A DNA stretch of 64,000 nucleotides from Blastococcus aurantiacus (lineage in GTDB: Bacteria; Actinomycetota; Actinomycetes; Mycobacteriales; Geodermatophilaceae), in contig NZ_FNBT01000004.1 in the NCBI RefSeq assembly GCF_900102425.1, positions 248,001 through 312,000 on the forward strand, given 5' to 3'. This document shows positions 26,001-34,094 of this stretch, piece by piece. The notes under the pieces were generated by a model. That model was not told the DNA's origin and did not search any database. It was given only the letters and a program-made list of their open reading frames with translations. Position 1 is the first letter of the stretch, and each line of letters starts with the position of its first letter. The position numbers and the translations under genes were made by a program.

Positions 26001-27325
26001 CGCGCGCGGGCGCGGCCGCGGCCGTGGACGGTGATCCGGCCACCTCCTGGCTGCCCGCTCCCTGGGACGAGCGGCCGGGCCTCGTCCTCACCTGGCCCGA
26101 GCCGCGCACGGTCGACGCGCTGCGCATCGTCCCGGACCCGGGAGTGGCCGCGCTGCGTCCGGGGACCGTCACGGTCGACGCCGGGGACGGGCCGACGCCC
26201 GTCCCACTGGCAGAGGACGGGACGGTGCGGTTGGCGCCCGTCCTCACCGACCGGCTCGAGCTCACGTTCGCATCGGCCGTGCAGGCGGAGTCCTTCGATC
26301 CCTACACGCAGTGGACGAGACCGCTGGCCGTCAGCATCAGCGAGGTGGAGGTCGGCGGCCCGAACGAGACCGTCCCCGCCGACAGGCCGGTCGTCCTGCC
26401 GTGCGGCGAGGGGCCGATGCTGCTCCTGAACGACCGCTTCGTGTCCACCCGGGTCGACACCGACCTCGGTGCCCTGCTGGCCATGCAGAGCATCCCCGTG
26501 ACGACCTGCGACGACGCACCGGCGGTCGGGATGGCTGCCGGGGAGCACCGGATGATCGCGCTGGGCACCGCGGCGCTGACCGTGGACTCGGCCACCCTCG
26601 TACGCACCGACGGGGCGGCGACCACGGCTCCGGTCCTCCGGGAGCCGGTCGCGGTGGACCGCTGGGACGCCGAGGCCCGGGTGCTGGACGTGGAGGCGCG
26701 CGACCGGGAGGAGCTCCTCGTCGTCCCGGAGAACACCAACCCCGGCTGGACCGCGACCCTCGAGGGCCGGCGTCTCGAGTCGGTCGCGGTCGACGGCTGG
26801 CAGCAGGGCTACGTGCTCCCGGCCGGGCCGGCCGGCACGGTTGAGGTGACCTTCGCCCCCGGGACGATCTACCGGACGGCGCTGATCGCCGGCGCGGCGA
26901 CGGTCGTCCTGGTGGCCGTTCTCGCGGTCCTCCCCGTACGACCGCCCCGGGACGCACCGGCCGGCGGGCGGCACCGGGGCCGGTCGCGCGTCCGCGCCGT
27001 GGTGCTCGTCCTCGCCGCACTGGGGGGCATGGCTCTGATCGGGGGCGCGGTGGGCGCCGGCGCGGTCCTGCTGCTCTGGGCGGTCTCGGCGTCGCTCCGC
27101 CGAAGCCGCTCACTAGGTTTGGCTCTGGTGGTCGCCGGCACGTCGGCCACCGCCGGTGTGCTGCTCCTCGAGTTCCCTGACGGAACGGGGACCGCCCGCC
27201 AGGTGCTGGCCATCGTGGCTCTCGGCGCGGTCGTAGCGGGGATCCTCCCGGTGCCGTCGGGGGAGCGCACGGGGCCGTCGTCCGGTCGAGCCGTCAGTGC
27301 TTCGGGCGGAAGAGGAAGTTGTTGA
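23093..27325 (+). CDS. aftD: AftD-like GT-C glycosyltransferase
   Basis: This 1,410-residue protein matches the size and layout of mycobacterial AftD (alpha-(1->3)-arabinofuranosyltransferase, 1,400 residues). After a first helix near residue 40 comes the signature QIVGDTKLDLAVDPLKFL and then YQAYGYLFPMGPFFSVGNL, about ten membrane helices, a large periplasmic part with two discoidin/carbohydrate-binding-like modules (near 740-870 and 960-1100), and C-terminal helices from about residue 1260. AftD adds arabinose from decaprenyl-phosphate arabinose to arabinan. Donor and product here are uncertain. ATG 23093 fits the first helix best. The 3' end overlaps the convergent FkbM gene by 32 bases. 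Confidence 0.85.
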   Translation: MTTTVAGDSVDRGVAASPAAGAAPASSASRAGAELRRMWPALICLGFVILCLLQSPGQIVGDTKLDLAVDPLKFLARALSLWDPQGFAGQLQYQAYGYLFPMGPFFSVGNLVGLPMWVVQRLWLAALLCTAFLGVVLLARRLRIGTPSTVLLAGIAYAMAPRMLTALSGTSFEVIPMALAPWVLVPLAGLSRHGSARRAAALSGLAVFCAGGVNAVATAAVFPLALLYLATRPPGRLRRRLIGWWVLCVGLASFWWAVPLLLLGRYSPNVFDYVESAGDTTAPTDVLSVLRGTTQWIAGMASPSSGPYLPAGWALLKDTLPVAATLALAVAGLVALTRRDLPERTWLVLGLLTGVGLVSMGHLATVDGALAGPLHSALDGGLAPLRNVHKFDPVLRLPLALGTAHLAAVLLQAARRGRQPGSRVWFGQARRVCAGAVLAAILLALGGSASPALAGRMAPPAGFTDVPAHWQETADFLADQRSTGRALLVPASSIGSYEWGRPGDEPLQPLAESPWEVRSAIPLTPEAHIRMLDAVEAQLARGKASAGLSRYLGRGGISHLVLRNDLDITDTGSTRTSLVRQALLGSPGITRVASFGDDYPQAELPSRTLLDAGLSEPAPAIEVYAVADPAPRAWTAPLSSAVTVHGGPEAVLALEERGLVTGRPTLLAGESSVGTRSTMVSDALLRRERAFGRVIGATSGGLTADAPTMADEPAADYALPGLAQAQSVVEYVGATPTASSSASDLGTLAGNRPEAQPWAAVDSDLSTAWRPADVADRSRPDWWRLTTEQPFVASQVTVALGADFGGNRPDELRLTTDVGTEVVRVRNTGEPQVLPLPAGSSRTLTISGTSTGADAPALVLVEVAVRGVDVDRTVVTPTPSAAADVYAFEAVPGRPGCLTLAGGSVRCAAELVTGSEEPVALDRVFTTLEAADHDLTVTAVPRPGAALDALLAAIRGGVRAAASSVEVSDPRAGAAAAVDGDPATSWLPAPWDERPGLVLTWPEPRTVDALRIVPDPGVAALRPGTVTVDAGDGPTPVPLAEDGTVRLAPVLTDRLELTFASAVQAESFDPYTQWTRPLAVSISEVEVGGPNETVPADRPVVLPCGEGPMLLLNDRFVSTRVDTDLGALLAMQSIPVTTCDDAPAVGMAAGEHRMIALGTAALTVDSATLVRTDGAATTAPVLREPVAVDRWDAEARVLDVEARDREELLVVPENTNPGWTATLEGRRLESVAVDGWQQGYVLPAGPAGTVEVTFAPGTIYRTALIAGAATVVLVAVLAVLPVRPPRDAPAGGRHRGRSRVRAVVLVLAALGGMALIGGAVGAGAVLLLWAVSASLRRSRSLGLALVVAGTSATAGVLLLEFPDGTGTARQVLAIVALGAVVAGILPVPSGERTGPSSGRAVSASGGRGSC

Positions 27326-28055
27326 CGTAGCCCGTCGACATGACCATGTTGCCCAGCAGCCCGCGGCTGCGCACCGCCCCGGCCATCGAGGACTGGTCGC
27401 GGTGGACGTCGAACTCCGCGAACGGCAGCCACCGGCGCCCGCGCAGGAAGCTCGCGGAGTACCCCAGTCCCTCGACCAGCGATACGACCTCGTCGACGTT
27501 CCCCGGACGGTCGTCGTGGGCCTCGGCCTCGACCAGCAACACCGGTCGGTGGGTCTCGATGGTGTCGAGCGCCCCCTTCAGCACCTGCGCCTCGTGACCC
27601 TCGACGTCGATCTTGATGAAGCCGATGTCGTCGGGGATGTCGACGCTGTCCAGCGTCCGCAGCTGGACCGTCACATCCGTGGCGTCGGCGAAGCCGGGTA
27701 TGCCCAGGGTGGAGCGGCCTTCGCTACCCGGCCCCCCGGAGGGCACGTGCAGCACGGCCTCGCCCGCTGCGTCGGACAGCGCGACCTCGTGCACCGTCAC
27801 GTTGTCCGCGCTGACCGACTGCAGGAACCGCGCCACGTGCGGAACCGGCTCGAACGTGTGCACCGCGGTCGCGTGGCGCGACAGCCAGTACGTCCACGGT
27901 CCCCACCAGCCACCGACGTCGATGGCGGCCTTGTCGGCCGGGACGAAGTCGCGCAGCCGGCGCAGCTCTGCCTCCGACATCCGGTACTGCATGGCGATCA
28001 GACGATGCCGCGTTGCTGGTGGCAGGACCGCGAAGCCGGAATTGAGCACGCCCAT
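27294..28055 (-). CDS. FkbM family methyltransferase
   Basis: The 253-residue protein carries the FkbM pattern: AIDVGGWWGPWTYWL near residues 44-58 (motif I), VHTFEPVPHVARFL, DNVTVHEVALSD, and IGFIKIDVEGHEAQVLKGA near 155-173, ending with LVEAEAH. FkbM enzymes O-methylate sugars or secondary metabolites. Given the adjacent AftD-like and GT genes, methylation of an envelope glycan is the likeliest role (inference). ATG 28055 has a GGGAG site six bases upstream, and the much longer open frame is spurious. Confidence 0.88.
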   Translation of the reverse strand: MGVLNSGFAVLPPATRHRLIAMQYRMSEAELRRLRDFVPADKAAIDVGGWWGPWTYWLSRHATAVHTFEPVPHVARFLQSVSADNVTVHEVALSDAAGEAVLHVPSGGPGSEGRSTLGIPGFADATDVTVQLRTLDSVDIPDDIGFIKIDVEGHEAQVLKGALDTIETHRPVLLVEAEAHDDRPGNVDEVVSLVEGLGYSASFLRGRRWLPFAEFDVHRDQSSMAGAVRSRGLLGNMVMSTGYVNNFLFRPKH

Positions 28056-28295
28056 GGAACTCCCAATCGCAGTGGCCACCCGGCTGAGGGGGCCGATCGG
28101 GCGTGACCGTACCGCGCCTCCAGCTCCAGACAGAGGGATGTCAACCGCTGGTGGACCGCTCCCCGGGACCGCGGGAGCAGGCTGTGACGGGTGCTGCCGG
28201 TTCGCGCGCCGCGGTGGCTCCGTGGCGGGCCCGGTCACCCGTCCGCGTAGGCGCCGCACCGTGGGCGTGTGCCGGCCGGGGGAGCAGGGCAGTGT

Positions 28296-28613
28296 GTGCA
28301 CGTGCAGCCATCGCCGTCCGCCGAGTCCGAGCACCCCGACGACGTCGCCTCCGTCGCCGACGACGGGGGCGCGACGATCACGCCCTACCGAGACGGGCCG
28401 CTGATCGTCCGCGGCGACTTCCGCCTCATCGACCAGGACGGTGCCGAGATCGATCCCGGACGCCGGACCATCGCGCTGTGCCGGTGCGGCAAGTCGGGCA
28501 TCAAGCCGTTCTGCGACGGCACGCACAAGCGGGCCGGCTTCTCCGCGCCCAGCGCTCCGAGCCGGCCGCGGCCCGCCGCCCACCTCCGGGCGGCCGGCGA
28601 CGCCGAGGACTGA
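28296..28613 (+). CDS. CDGSH iron-sulfur domain protein
   Basis: This short protein contains the complete [2Fe-2S] signature C-x-C-x2-S-x3-P-x-C-D-G-T-H, seen as CRCGKSGIKPFCDGTH near residues 62-77, with three Cys and one His ligand as in mitoNEET. An upstream beta segment (GPLIVRGDFRLIDQDG) is typical of bacterial family members. The start is uncertain: GTG 28296 or 28302 follow a GGGGGAG site. The next gene, convergent and 6 bases away, encodes a diiron redox enzyme, a pairing I recall as recurrent in actinobacteria. A role in electron transfer to that enzyme is inference. Confidence 0.88.
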   Translation: MHVQPSPSAESEHPDDVASVADDGGATITPYRDGPLIVRGDFRLIDQDGAEIDPGRRTIALCRCGKSGIKPFCDGTHKRAGFSAPSAPSRPRPAAHLRAAGDAED

Positions 28614-28619
28614 CCCGCG

Positions 28620-29645
28620 TCAGGCGGCCAGCGAGGGCTCCCGGCGCAGGGCGCTCCGGCCGGCCTCCCAGGCGCCGAGCAGGTGCTTCGCGGCCAGACC
28701 GTCCATCGCCAGCGAACACCGGGCGCCGAACAGGACATCGGCGGCCAGCTCCGGGTTCTCGGCGACGAACGCGCCGCACATGTCGACCGAGGCGATCTGC
28801 TCGTGCACGGCGTCGGCCTCCACGTGCTCGTCGTAGAACACGGTGGTCGACTCGTCGAACCCCAGGCGGCGCAGGCCCGAGGAGTACCGCCGGCTCGGCT
28901 CCGAGGAGGTCATCTCCACCGTGGTCAGGTGGCCCAGGGCAGCACCCCGCCACCGCCGGTGCAGCCCGAACAGCGACATGGTGTTGACGTTCGAGAACGC
29001 GACGGCGGGGGCGTCGTCCCACAGCGCGCCGTAGCCGGAGTCCAGGCCGAGGTCGCGCATCAGGCCACCGAACAGCTCGCTGTGCATGCGCGCGGCCGAC
29101 CCGCCGCCGTACTCGTCGGCCTGGATCTCCACCATGGCCGCCTTGGTCCGGCCGCTGAGCCGGGGGATGGCGAAGGTGTGCGGGTCGCCCTCCTTGAGGT
29201 GGTAGACCGAGCGCACGGTCAGGTACTCCCGCCACTGCTCGAGGTCGCCCTCCCGCGCCATGAACCTCGACAGCGAGGGGCCGTCGTCCGCGGCGATGGT
29301 CGCCGTGAGCTGCACGTCGATCGGCTCGTCGGTCACGGACACCGGCCCGACGAGCTCTTGGAGCGCGGAGAGGTGCAGCTGCTCGAGGATGGCGCGGAGC
29401 CGGAGGAGCTCGGGGTCCCACTCCCAGGCGTCGTCGACCTCGTCGAAGCCGCGGTAGTGCAGCTCGTAGCAGATCGCCAGCGAGAGCTGCAGGTCCTCGT
29501 CGGTGAGAGCGTCGGTCACCTCGTCGGCCAGGCGGGCGGCGCTCTCGAGGGTCCGGTCCGAGAGGGCCGGCCGGGTGGCCAGGTCACGGACGAGGGACTC
29601 GCTGAGCGGACCGCGGGCAGCAGGGAGGCGCATGACAGTCGGCAT
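28620..29645 (-). CDS. Haem-oxygenase-like iron-containing redox enzyme
   Basis: The 341-residue protein belongs to the iron-containing redox enzyme family (haem-oxygenase-like diiron fold). The diagnostic block ICYELHYRGFDEVDDAWEW is near residues 55-73, with further conserved acidic/His residues in MVEIQADEYGGGSAARMHSE and STTVFYDEHVEADAVHEQI. These supply the four to six His/Glu/Asp ligands of a diiron centre that activates oxygen. Substrate unknown. Start uncertain among ATG 29651, 29645 and 29633; 29645 is taken. It is convergent with the CDGSH gene and divergent from the SDR gene. Confidence 0.87.
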   Translation of the reverse strand: MPTVMRLPAARGPLSESLVRDLATRPALSDRTLESAARLADEVTDALTDEDLQLSLAICYELHYRGFDEVDDAWEWDPELLRLRAILEQLHLSALQELVGPVSVTDEPIDVQLTATIAADDGPSLSRFMAREGDLEQWREYLTVRSVYHLKEGDPHTFAIPRLSGRTKAAMVEIQADEYGGGSAARMHSELFGGLMRDLGLDSGYGALWDDAPAVAFSNVNTMSLFGLHRRWRGAALGHLTTVEMTSSEPSRRYSSGLRRLGFDESTTVFYDEHVEADAVHEQIASVDMCGAFVAENPELAADVLFGARCSLAMDGLAAKHLLGAWEAGRSALRREPSLAA

Positions 29646-29708
29646 GCCCAGCATCGAGGAATTCGATACCTGGCCGCATGTGATGTCCCCCGTGGGTAGG
29701 ACAGCGGC

Positions 29709-30554
29709 ATGCCCGCATCGAGCACCCGCGTCGTCGTCGTCACCGGGGGGAGCGCCGGTATCGGCCGTGCCGCCGTCGAGAGGTTGGTCGCAGAGGGCGC
29801 CCGCGTGGTCACCTGCGCCCGGGACGGCGACCGGCTCGCCGAGGCGGTCGCGGGGCTGCCCGGGGTGACCGCGGTCAGCGCCGACATGGCCGACGCCGAC
29901 GACCGCGCCCGGCTGGTCGAGGCGACGCTGGCCGAGCACGGCCGGCTCGACGGCCTCGTCCTGAACGCGGGGCTGGGGTGGGCAGGCCTCGTGGAGGACA
30001 TGCCGGGCGAGGCGGTCGCCGGCATCGTCGCGCTCAACCTCACGGGGGCGATCGAGCTGACCCGGATCGCGCTGCCGCACCTGCTCGCCGCCGCGCAGGA
30101 GCGGGGGAGGGCAGACGTCGTCGCCGTCTCTTCGGTGGCGGCGTGGTCGCAGGTGCCCCCGCTGACCGTGTACTCGGCCACCAAGGCCGGCCTCACCGGC
30201 TTCGTCAAGGGCATGCGTCGCGAGGTCACCGCCCGGGGCGTGCGGGTGCACACGGTGAACCCGTTCTTCGTGGAGACCGAGTGGCTGGCTCGCGGGCACG
30301 GGCATCCGCCGACGTCGGACGACGACGCCCGCGGGCGGCTGTCCCGTGGCGTGGCGCCGTCGCGGGTGGCCGACGCCATCGCCGGGTGCCTGACCTCGCC
30401 GTGGTCGCGCACGGTCGCGGTGCCGCGCTGGGCCGGGCTCGCCCGGCTCGGCGAGGTGACCCCGGTCAACCGGCTGCTCGACGTGACCCTCTCGCGACTC
30501 GCCGGCCGGGTCCGCGAGCAGGCCCGGCGGGCGGTGGACGCCCGCGTCGACTGA
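29709..30554 (+). CDS. Short-chain dehydrogenase/reductase
   Basis: This is a 281-residue classical SDR: the nucleotide-binding VVTGGSAGIGRAAV near residues 10-23, LVLNAGLGW with the catalytic Asn region, the Ser of AVSSVAAW, and the active-site YSATK near residue 156 with Tyr and Lys. Downstream VRVHTVNPFFVETEW lies at the specificity loop. Cofactor preference looks NADP-like because an Arg (CARDGDR) follows the second strand. The substrate cannot be inferred from context. The ATG at 29709 gives the normal N-terminal length. Confidence 0.9.
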   Translation: MPASSTRVVVVTGGSAGIGRAAVERLVAEGARVVTCARDGDRLAEAVAGLPGVTAVSADMADADDRARLVEATLAEHGRLDGLVLNAGLGWAGLVEDMPGEAVAGIVALNLTGAIELTRIALPHLLAAAQERGRADVVAVSSVAAWSQVPPLTVYSATKAGLTGFVKGMRREVTARGVRVHTVNPFFVETEWLARGHGHPPTSDDDARGRLSRGVAPSRVADAIAGCLTSPWSRTVAVPRWAGLARLGEVTPVNRLLDVTLSRLAGRVREQARRAVDARVD

Positions 30555-30672
30555 CATCGAACGCCCTGGTCACCGCGGCAGCGGGCGTTCCCCGTATCGC
30601 GGCGGTGCGTTGCTGCGCTGCGGTCGTCCTGTTGCGCGTCACGCAGTCGGGCTCGAGCGGGTCGCGAATTGT

Positions 30673-30971
30673 TTGCGGTCCCTGGGGCAGCTCAGCCTGC
30701 GCGGGCAGTCGCTCGACGCGCTGCTGCAGCAGGTGGCAGATCTGTCGAAGACCGCATGCCGGGTGAGCCCGAGGCGTCGATCCTGATCATGGTGAAGGAC
30801 CGGCCGACGACGGTGGTGTCCACCGGCGACCTCGCCACGCGGTTGGACGAGGTGCAGTTCTCCAAGAGGCATGGGCCCTGCATGCATGCGGCGACCACCG
30901 GTGACTGGCCGGGCGGATCCGTGGCGGTAGCTGTTCCCGTGCCGCGCCTCCACCGTGTGACGGGGTGGTGA
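30673..30971 (+). pseudogene. Remnant of a GAF(-ANTAR) regulator
   Basis: Two adjacent frames together encode a degraded GAF domain. Frame one gives SLGQLSLRGQSLDALLQQVA followed by DLSKTA; frame two continues with MPGEPEASILIMVKDRPTTV, then VSTGDLATRLDEVQFSKRHG and PCMHAATTGDW. The join needs one missing base at about 30756. After GDWPGG the similarity stops and the frame ends at 30971, so the rest of the GAF domain and any ANTAR RNA-binding domain are lost. Intact relatives act as antiterminators or sensors. No functional product is expected. Confidence 0.7.
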
Positions 30972-31091
30972 GGTCGACGCTCGCGGCTCCGGAAGCGCGT
31001 AGCGTCCCGGGCAGCCGTCGGCCAGTTCAACCCAGAGCTTCCGTGGTCAGGCTCCTGCCGGCGCAGCACCGGCTGGTGGGAGCCGACCGGC

Positions 31092-31367
31092 TCAGGAGCG
31101 CTCCTCATCGGCCTCCCGGCCCAGGCGGTCCCACCGCGTCTCGTTGAACCGCGACCGGTTGACCTCCGTCGGCCCGCCGTGCGCGCGCCCGTACTTCTGC
31201 ACCGTGTTCGGCGAGATCCCGAGTTCGGTCACCGCGCGCACCGACGCCCCGTTGAGCAGCGCGCCGGCGACGGCCTCCTCGAGTTCGGCCTGCGCCGACC
31301 GGAGGCCGGCCTGGGCAGTCTTGATCCGCTGCGCATCCTTCTCGTGGACCGGCCTGGCGTCGGGCAC
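31092..31367 (-). CDS. Small helix-turn-helix protein
   Basis: The 91-residue product has a long N-terminal helix rich in Ala, Gln and Glu (QRIKTAQAGLRSAQAELEEA) and a likely helix-turn-helix, GASVRAVTELGISPNTVQKY, near residues 40-59, resembling the DNA-binding part of small phage or resolvase-associated regulators. The start is GTG 31367. Target unknown. It sits between the GAF remnant and glnA, a stretch with little other coding content, so this patch may be a site of past insertion. Confidence 0.6.
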   Translation of the reverse strand: MPDARPVHEKDAQRIKTAQAGLRSAQAELEEAVAGALLNGASVRAVTELGISPNTVQKYGRAHGGPTEVNRSRFNETRWDRLGREADEERS

Positions 31368-31418
31368 GTGATCGACGCCAGGCCTCCCACGTGTGTGTCA
31401 CCACCTGACACGGACGCA

Positions 31419-31457
31419 CCGCGGCCCCCGGCCTCGCGAGGAGGTCGGGGGCCGCGG
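31419..31457 (-). terminator. glnA terminator hairpin
   Basis: CCGCGGCCCCCG at 31419-31430 pairs perfectly with 31446-31457, leaving a 15-base loop. It lies 14 bases past the glnA stop on the minus strand. No U tract follows. Confidence 0.7.
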
Positions 31458-31470
31458 CGGACGCCTGGGA

Positions 31471-32904
31471 TCAGATGTCGTAGTACATGGCGAACTCGTG
31501 GGGGTGCGGGCGCAGGCGGATCGGGTCGATCTCGTTGGCCCGCTTGTAGTCGATCCACGTCTCGATCAGGTCGGGGGTGAACACCCCGCCGTCGATCAGG
31601 TACTCGTGGTCGACCTCGAGCCGGTCGAGGACGGCGTCCAGCGACGCGGGCACCTTCTCGATGCCCAGGGCCTCCTCGGGCGGCAGCTCGTAGAGGTCCT
31701 TGTCCACCGGCGCCGGCGGCTCGATCTTGTTCTTCACGCCGTCGAGGCCGGCCATCAGCATCGCCGAGAAGGCGAGATAGGGGTTGGCCGACGGGTCGGG
31801 CACGCGGAACTCGATGCGCTTGGCCTTCGGGTTGTCACCCGAGATCGGGATGCGGGTGCACGCCGAACGGTTGCGCGCGGAGTAGACGAGGTTGATCGGG
31901 GCCTCGTAGCCGGGCACCAGGCGGTGGTAGCTGTTCACCGTCGGGTTCGTGAACGCCAGCAGCGACGGCGCGTGCTTGAGCAGACCACCGATGTAGTGGC
32001 GGGCCATGTCCGACAGCCCCGCGTAGCCGGTCTCGGCGTGGAAGAGCGGCTGGCCGCCCTGCCACAGGCTCTGGTGGCAGTGCATGCCGGAGCCGTTGTC
32101 ACCGAACAGCGGCTTGGGCATGAAGGTGGCGGTCTTGCCGGCGGCCCAGGCGGTGTTCTTGATGATGTACTTGAACAGCATCAGGGTGTCGGCCGAGCGC
32201 AGCAGGGTGTCGAACTTGTAGTTGATCTCGGCCTGCCCGCCGGTGCCGACCTCGTGGTGGCCGCGCTCGAGCACCAGCCCGGCGCTCATGAGGTTCTTCA
32301 TCATGTCCGACCGCAGGTCGCTCTGCTGGTCGTAGGGCTCGACCGGGAAGTAGCCGCCCTTGGGGCGGGCCTTGTAGCCGCGGTTCGGGCTGCCGTCGAG
32401 CTCGGTACGGGCACCGGAGTTCCATGCGCCCTCGGCCGAGTCGATGTGGTAGTAGCCCTCGTTGATCCCGGTGTCGTAGCGGACCGAGTCGAAGATGTAG
32501 AACTCCGCCTCGGCACCGAAGTAGGCGGTGTCGGCGATGCCGCTGGCGGCCAGGTAGGCCTCGGCCTTCTTCGCCACGTTCCGCGGGTCGCGGCTGTAGG
32601 CCTCGCGCGTGATCGGGTCGTGGATGAAGAAGTTGACGTTCAGCGTCTTGTGCTTGCGGAACGGGTCCAGGAAGGCGCTGTTCGCGTCGGGCAGCAGCAG
32701 CATGTCCGACTCGTTGATCGCCTGGAAGCCGCGGATCGACGAACCGTCGAAGCCCAGGCCCTCGGAGAACGTGTCCTCGCCGAACGTCGACGCCGGGATG
32801 GTGAAGTGCTGCATGACGCCGGGCAGGTCGCAGAAGCGCACGTCGACGAACTCGACGTCGTTGTCGCGGATGTAGGCGGCGACCTCGTCGGGACTGGTGA
32901 ACAT
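31471..32904 (-). CDS. glnA: Glutamine synthetase type I
   Basis: This main GlnA makes glutamine from glutamate, ammonia and ATP in a dodecamer. The 477-residue protein has [19 protein letters not shown], the metal site [39 protein letters not shown], and [10 protein letters not shown]. The adenylylation loop [11 protein letters not shown] with Tyr near residue 405 is intact, so the enzyme should be controlled by GlnE, encoded at 16.3-19.4 kb. ATG 32904 has a GGAGG site. A four-box GlnR site lies 48-85 bases upstream of the start, and a strong hairpin follows the gene. Confidence 0.97.
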   Translation of the reverse strand: MFTSPDEVAAYIRDNDVEFVDVRFCDLPGVMQHFTIPASTFGEDTFSEGLGFDGSSIRGFQAINESDMLLLPDANSAFLDPFRKHKTLNVNFFIHDPITREAYSRDPRNVAKKAEAYLAASGIADTAYFGAEAEFYIFDSVRYDTGINEGYYHIDSAEGAWNSGARTELDGSPNRGYKARPKGGYFPVEPYDQQSDLRSDMMKNLMSAGLVLERGHHEVGTGGQAEINYKFDTLLRSADTLMLFKYIIKNTAWAAGKTATFMPKPLFGDNGSGMHCHQSLWQGGQPLFHAETGYAGLSDMARHYIGGLLKHAPSLLAFTNPTVNSYHRLVPGYEAPINLVYSARNRSACTRIPISGDNPKAKRIEFRVPDPSANPYLAFSAMLMAGLDGVKNKIEPPAPVDKDLYELPPEEALGIEKVPASLDAVLDRLEVDHEYLIDGGVFTPDLIETWIDYKRANEIDPIRLRPHPHEFAMYYDI

Positions 32905-32951
32905 CGATCCTCCGGGTTTGTGGACGGCCGAACGAAAGCTACGAGCCCGGA

Positions 32952-32989
32952 GTTGCCCCGGGGTGTCCCAAGTGTTTCGCGGGCGTAAC
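32952..32989 (-). promoter_or_regulatory. Four-box GlnR operator of glnA
   Basis: Read on the minus strand, GTTAC (32985-32989), GAAAC (32974-32978), GACAC (32963-32967) and GCAAC (32952-32956) are each separated by exactly six bases. This is the actinobacterial GlnR arrangement a1-b1-a2-b2 (gTnAC-n6-GaAAC-n6-repeat). It lies 48 bases upstream of the glnA start codon, so glnA is probably GlnR-regulated by nitrogen supply. Confidence 0.8.
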
Positions 32990-33091
32990 AACGGCTTTCG
33001 GCGTGTCGGGTGTGGGTCGGCCCCCTGCAGGGGTCCCGCCGCGAGCTGGCGAGTGGTGGGGGCAGGGGATCCGCTTACTACGCTGGCAGTC

Positions 33092-33511
33092 ATGATCAGG
33101 GACGGGTCCTCACCCTCTCAGGAGCGGCCACGGGGCGCCTCCCTGGGGCTGCCGGCTGACGGCCCGGGCTCTCTGGCGGCGTTCAGCACCCGGGTCGGGG
33201 CCTTCCTGATCGACTCGCTGGCCGCGGCGCTGGTCGCCGGCCTCTTCACGGCCCCGCAGCTGCCCGGCAACTGGAGCCTCCTCTCCTTCGGCGTCCTCAC
33301 CGTCGTCTCGCTGGTGGCCGCCGGGCAGACCCCGGGCATGCGGCTGCTGGGCCTGCGACTCGCTCATCCCAGGCCGGGTGCGCGGCTGGCCCTCTGGCGG
33401 GCCGTCGTCCGCACGGGGCTGCTGGTGCTGCTCGTCCCCGCGCTGCTGGTCGACGCCGACGGCCGCGGGCTGCACGACCGGCTGACCGGCACCGCCGTCG
33501 TCCGGGACTGA
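33092..33511 (+). CDS. RDD family membrane protein
   Basis: The 139-residue protein has the RDD-domain hallmarks: [20 protein letters not shown] with the conserved Arg and Asp in the first helix, [15 protein letters not shown] in the middle, and [17 protein letters not shown] at the end. RDD proteins are small two- to three-helix membrane proteins of unclear function, some acting as transporters. An RDD gene beside glnA and DUF4191 matches my memory of the mycobacterial order (Rv2219A-Rv2220). ATG 33092 gives the usual length; divergent from glnA. Confidence 0.88.
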   Translation: MIRDGSSPSQERPRGASLGLPADGPGSLAAFSTRVGAFLIDSLAAALVAGLFTAPQLPGNWSLLSFGVLTVVSLVAAGQTPGMRLLGLRLAHPRPGARLALWRAVVRTGLLVLLVPALLVDADGRGLHDRLTGTAVVRD

Positions 33512-33560
33512 GCCCGTCAATCCGCTCGACCGGCACCCCTCGGGGTCGCACACTGCCCCG

Positions 33561-34094
33561 GTGATCATCCGGCGGGAGCGCCCCCGCGACCACGACGCCG
33601 TGCGCGCGGTGCACCTCGCCGCCTTCACCCGCGATCCCGTGTCCGGAACGGTCCGCGCACCGGAGGACGTCGTCGAGGCGCGGCTGGTCGACGAGTTGCG
33701 CGAGGACGCCGGCTTCCTGCCGCACCTCTCGCTGGTCGCGGTGGTGGACGACGTCGTCACCGGCCACGTCCTCGCCACGCGCGGGTGGCTGGAGCCGGCC
33801 GGCGCGCCGGTGCTGGGTCTCGGCCCGCTCGGCGTGCTCCCGGGAGCGCAGGGGCGTGGCGTCGGCACCGTCCTGGTGCACGCGCTGCTGGCGGTGGCCG
33901 AGGCGGCCGGCGAGACGCTCGTGGCGCTGCTCGGGCGGCCCACCTACTACGCGCGGTTCGGCTTCCGGGCCGCCCGGGATCTCGGTGTCGCCGCGCCGGA
34001 GCCGCTCTGGGGCGGGCACTTCCAGGCGCGGTGGCTGGCCGGGCCGCGGCCCGGCGGCACGTTCCGGTACGCCGAGCCCTTCCAGCGCCTCTAG
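33561..34094 (+). CDS. GNAT N-acetyltransferase (YhbS-like)
   Basis: The 177-residue GNAT protein begins IIRRERPRDHDAVRAVHLAA and has the acetyl-CoA loop LGVLPGAQGRGVGTVLVHAL near residues 93-112 followed by LLGRPTYYARFGFRAA, the pattern of YhbS-type acetyltransferases. The acceptor is unknown. It starts at GTG 33561 and ends head-on with the DUF4191 gene; the two stop codons share the palindrome CTAG at 34091-34094. Confidence 0.85.
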   Translation: MIIRRERPRDHDAVRAVHLAAFTRDPVSGTVRAPEDVVEARLVDELREDAGFLPHLSLVAVVDDVVTGHVLATRGWLEPAGAPVLGLGPLGVLPGAQGRGVGTVLVHALLAVAEAAGETLVALLGRPTYYARFGFRAARDLGVAAPEPLWGGHFQARWLAGPRPGGTFRYAEPFQRL

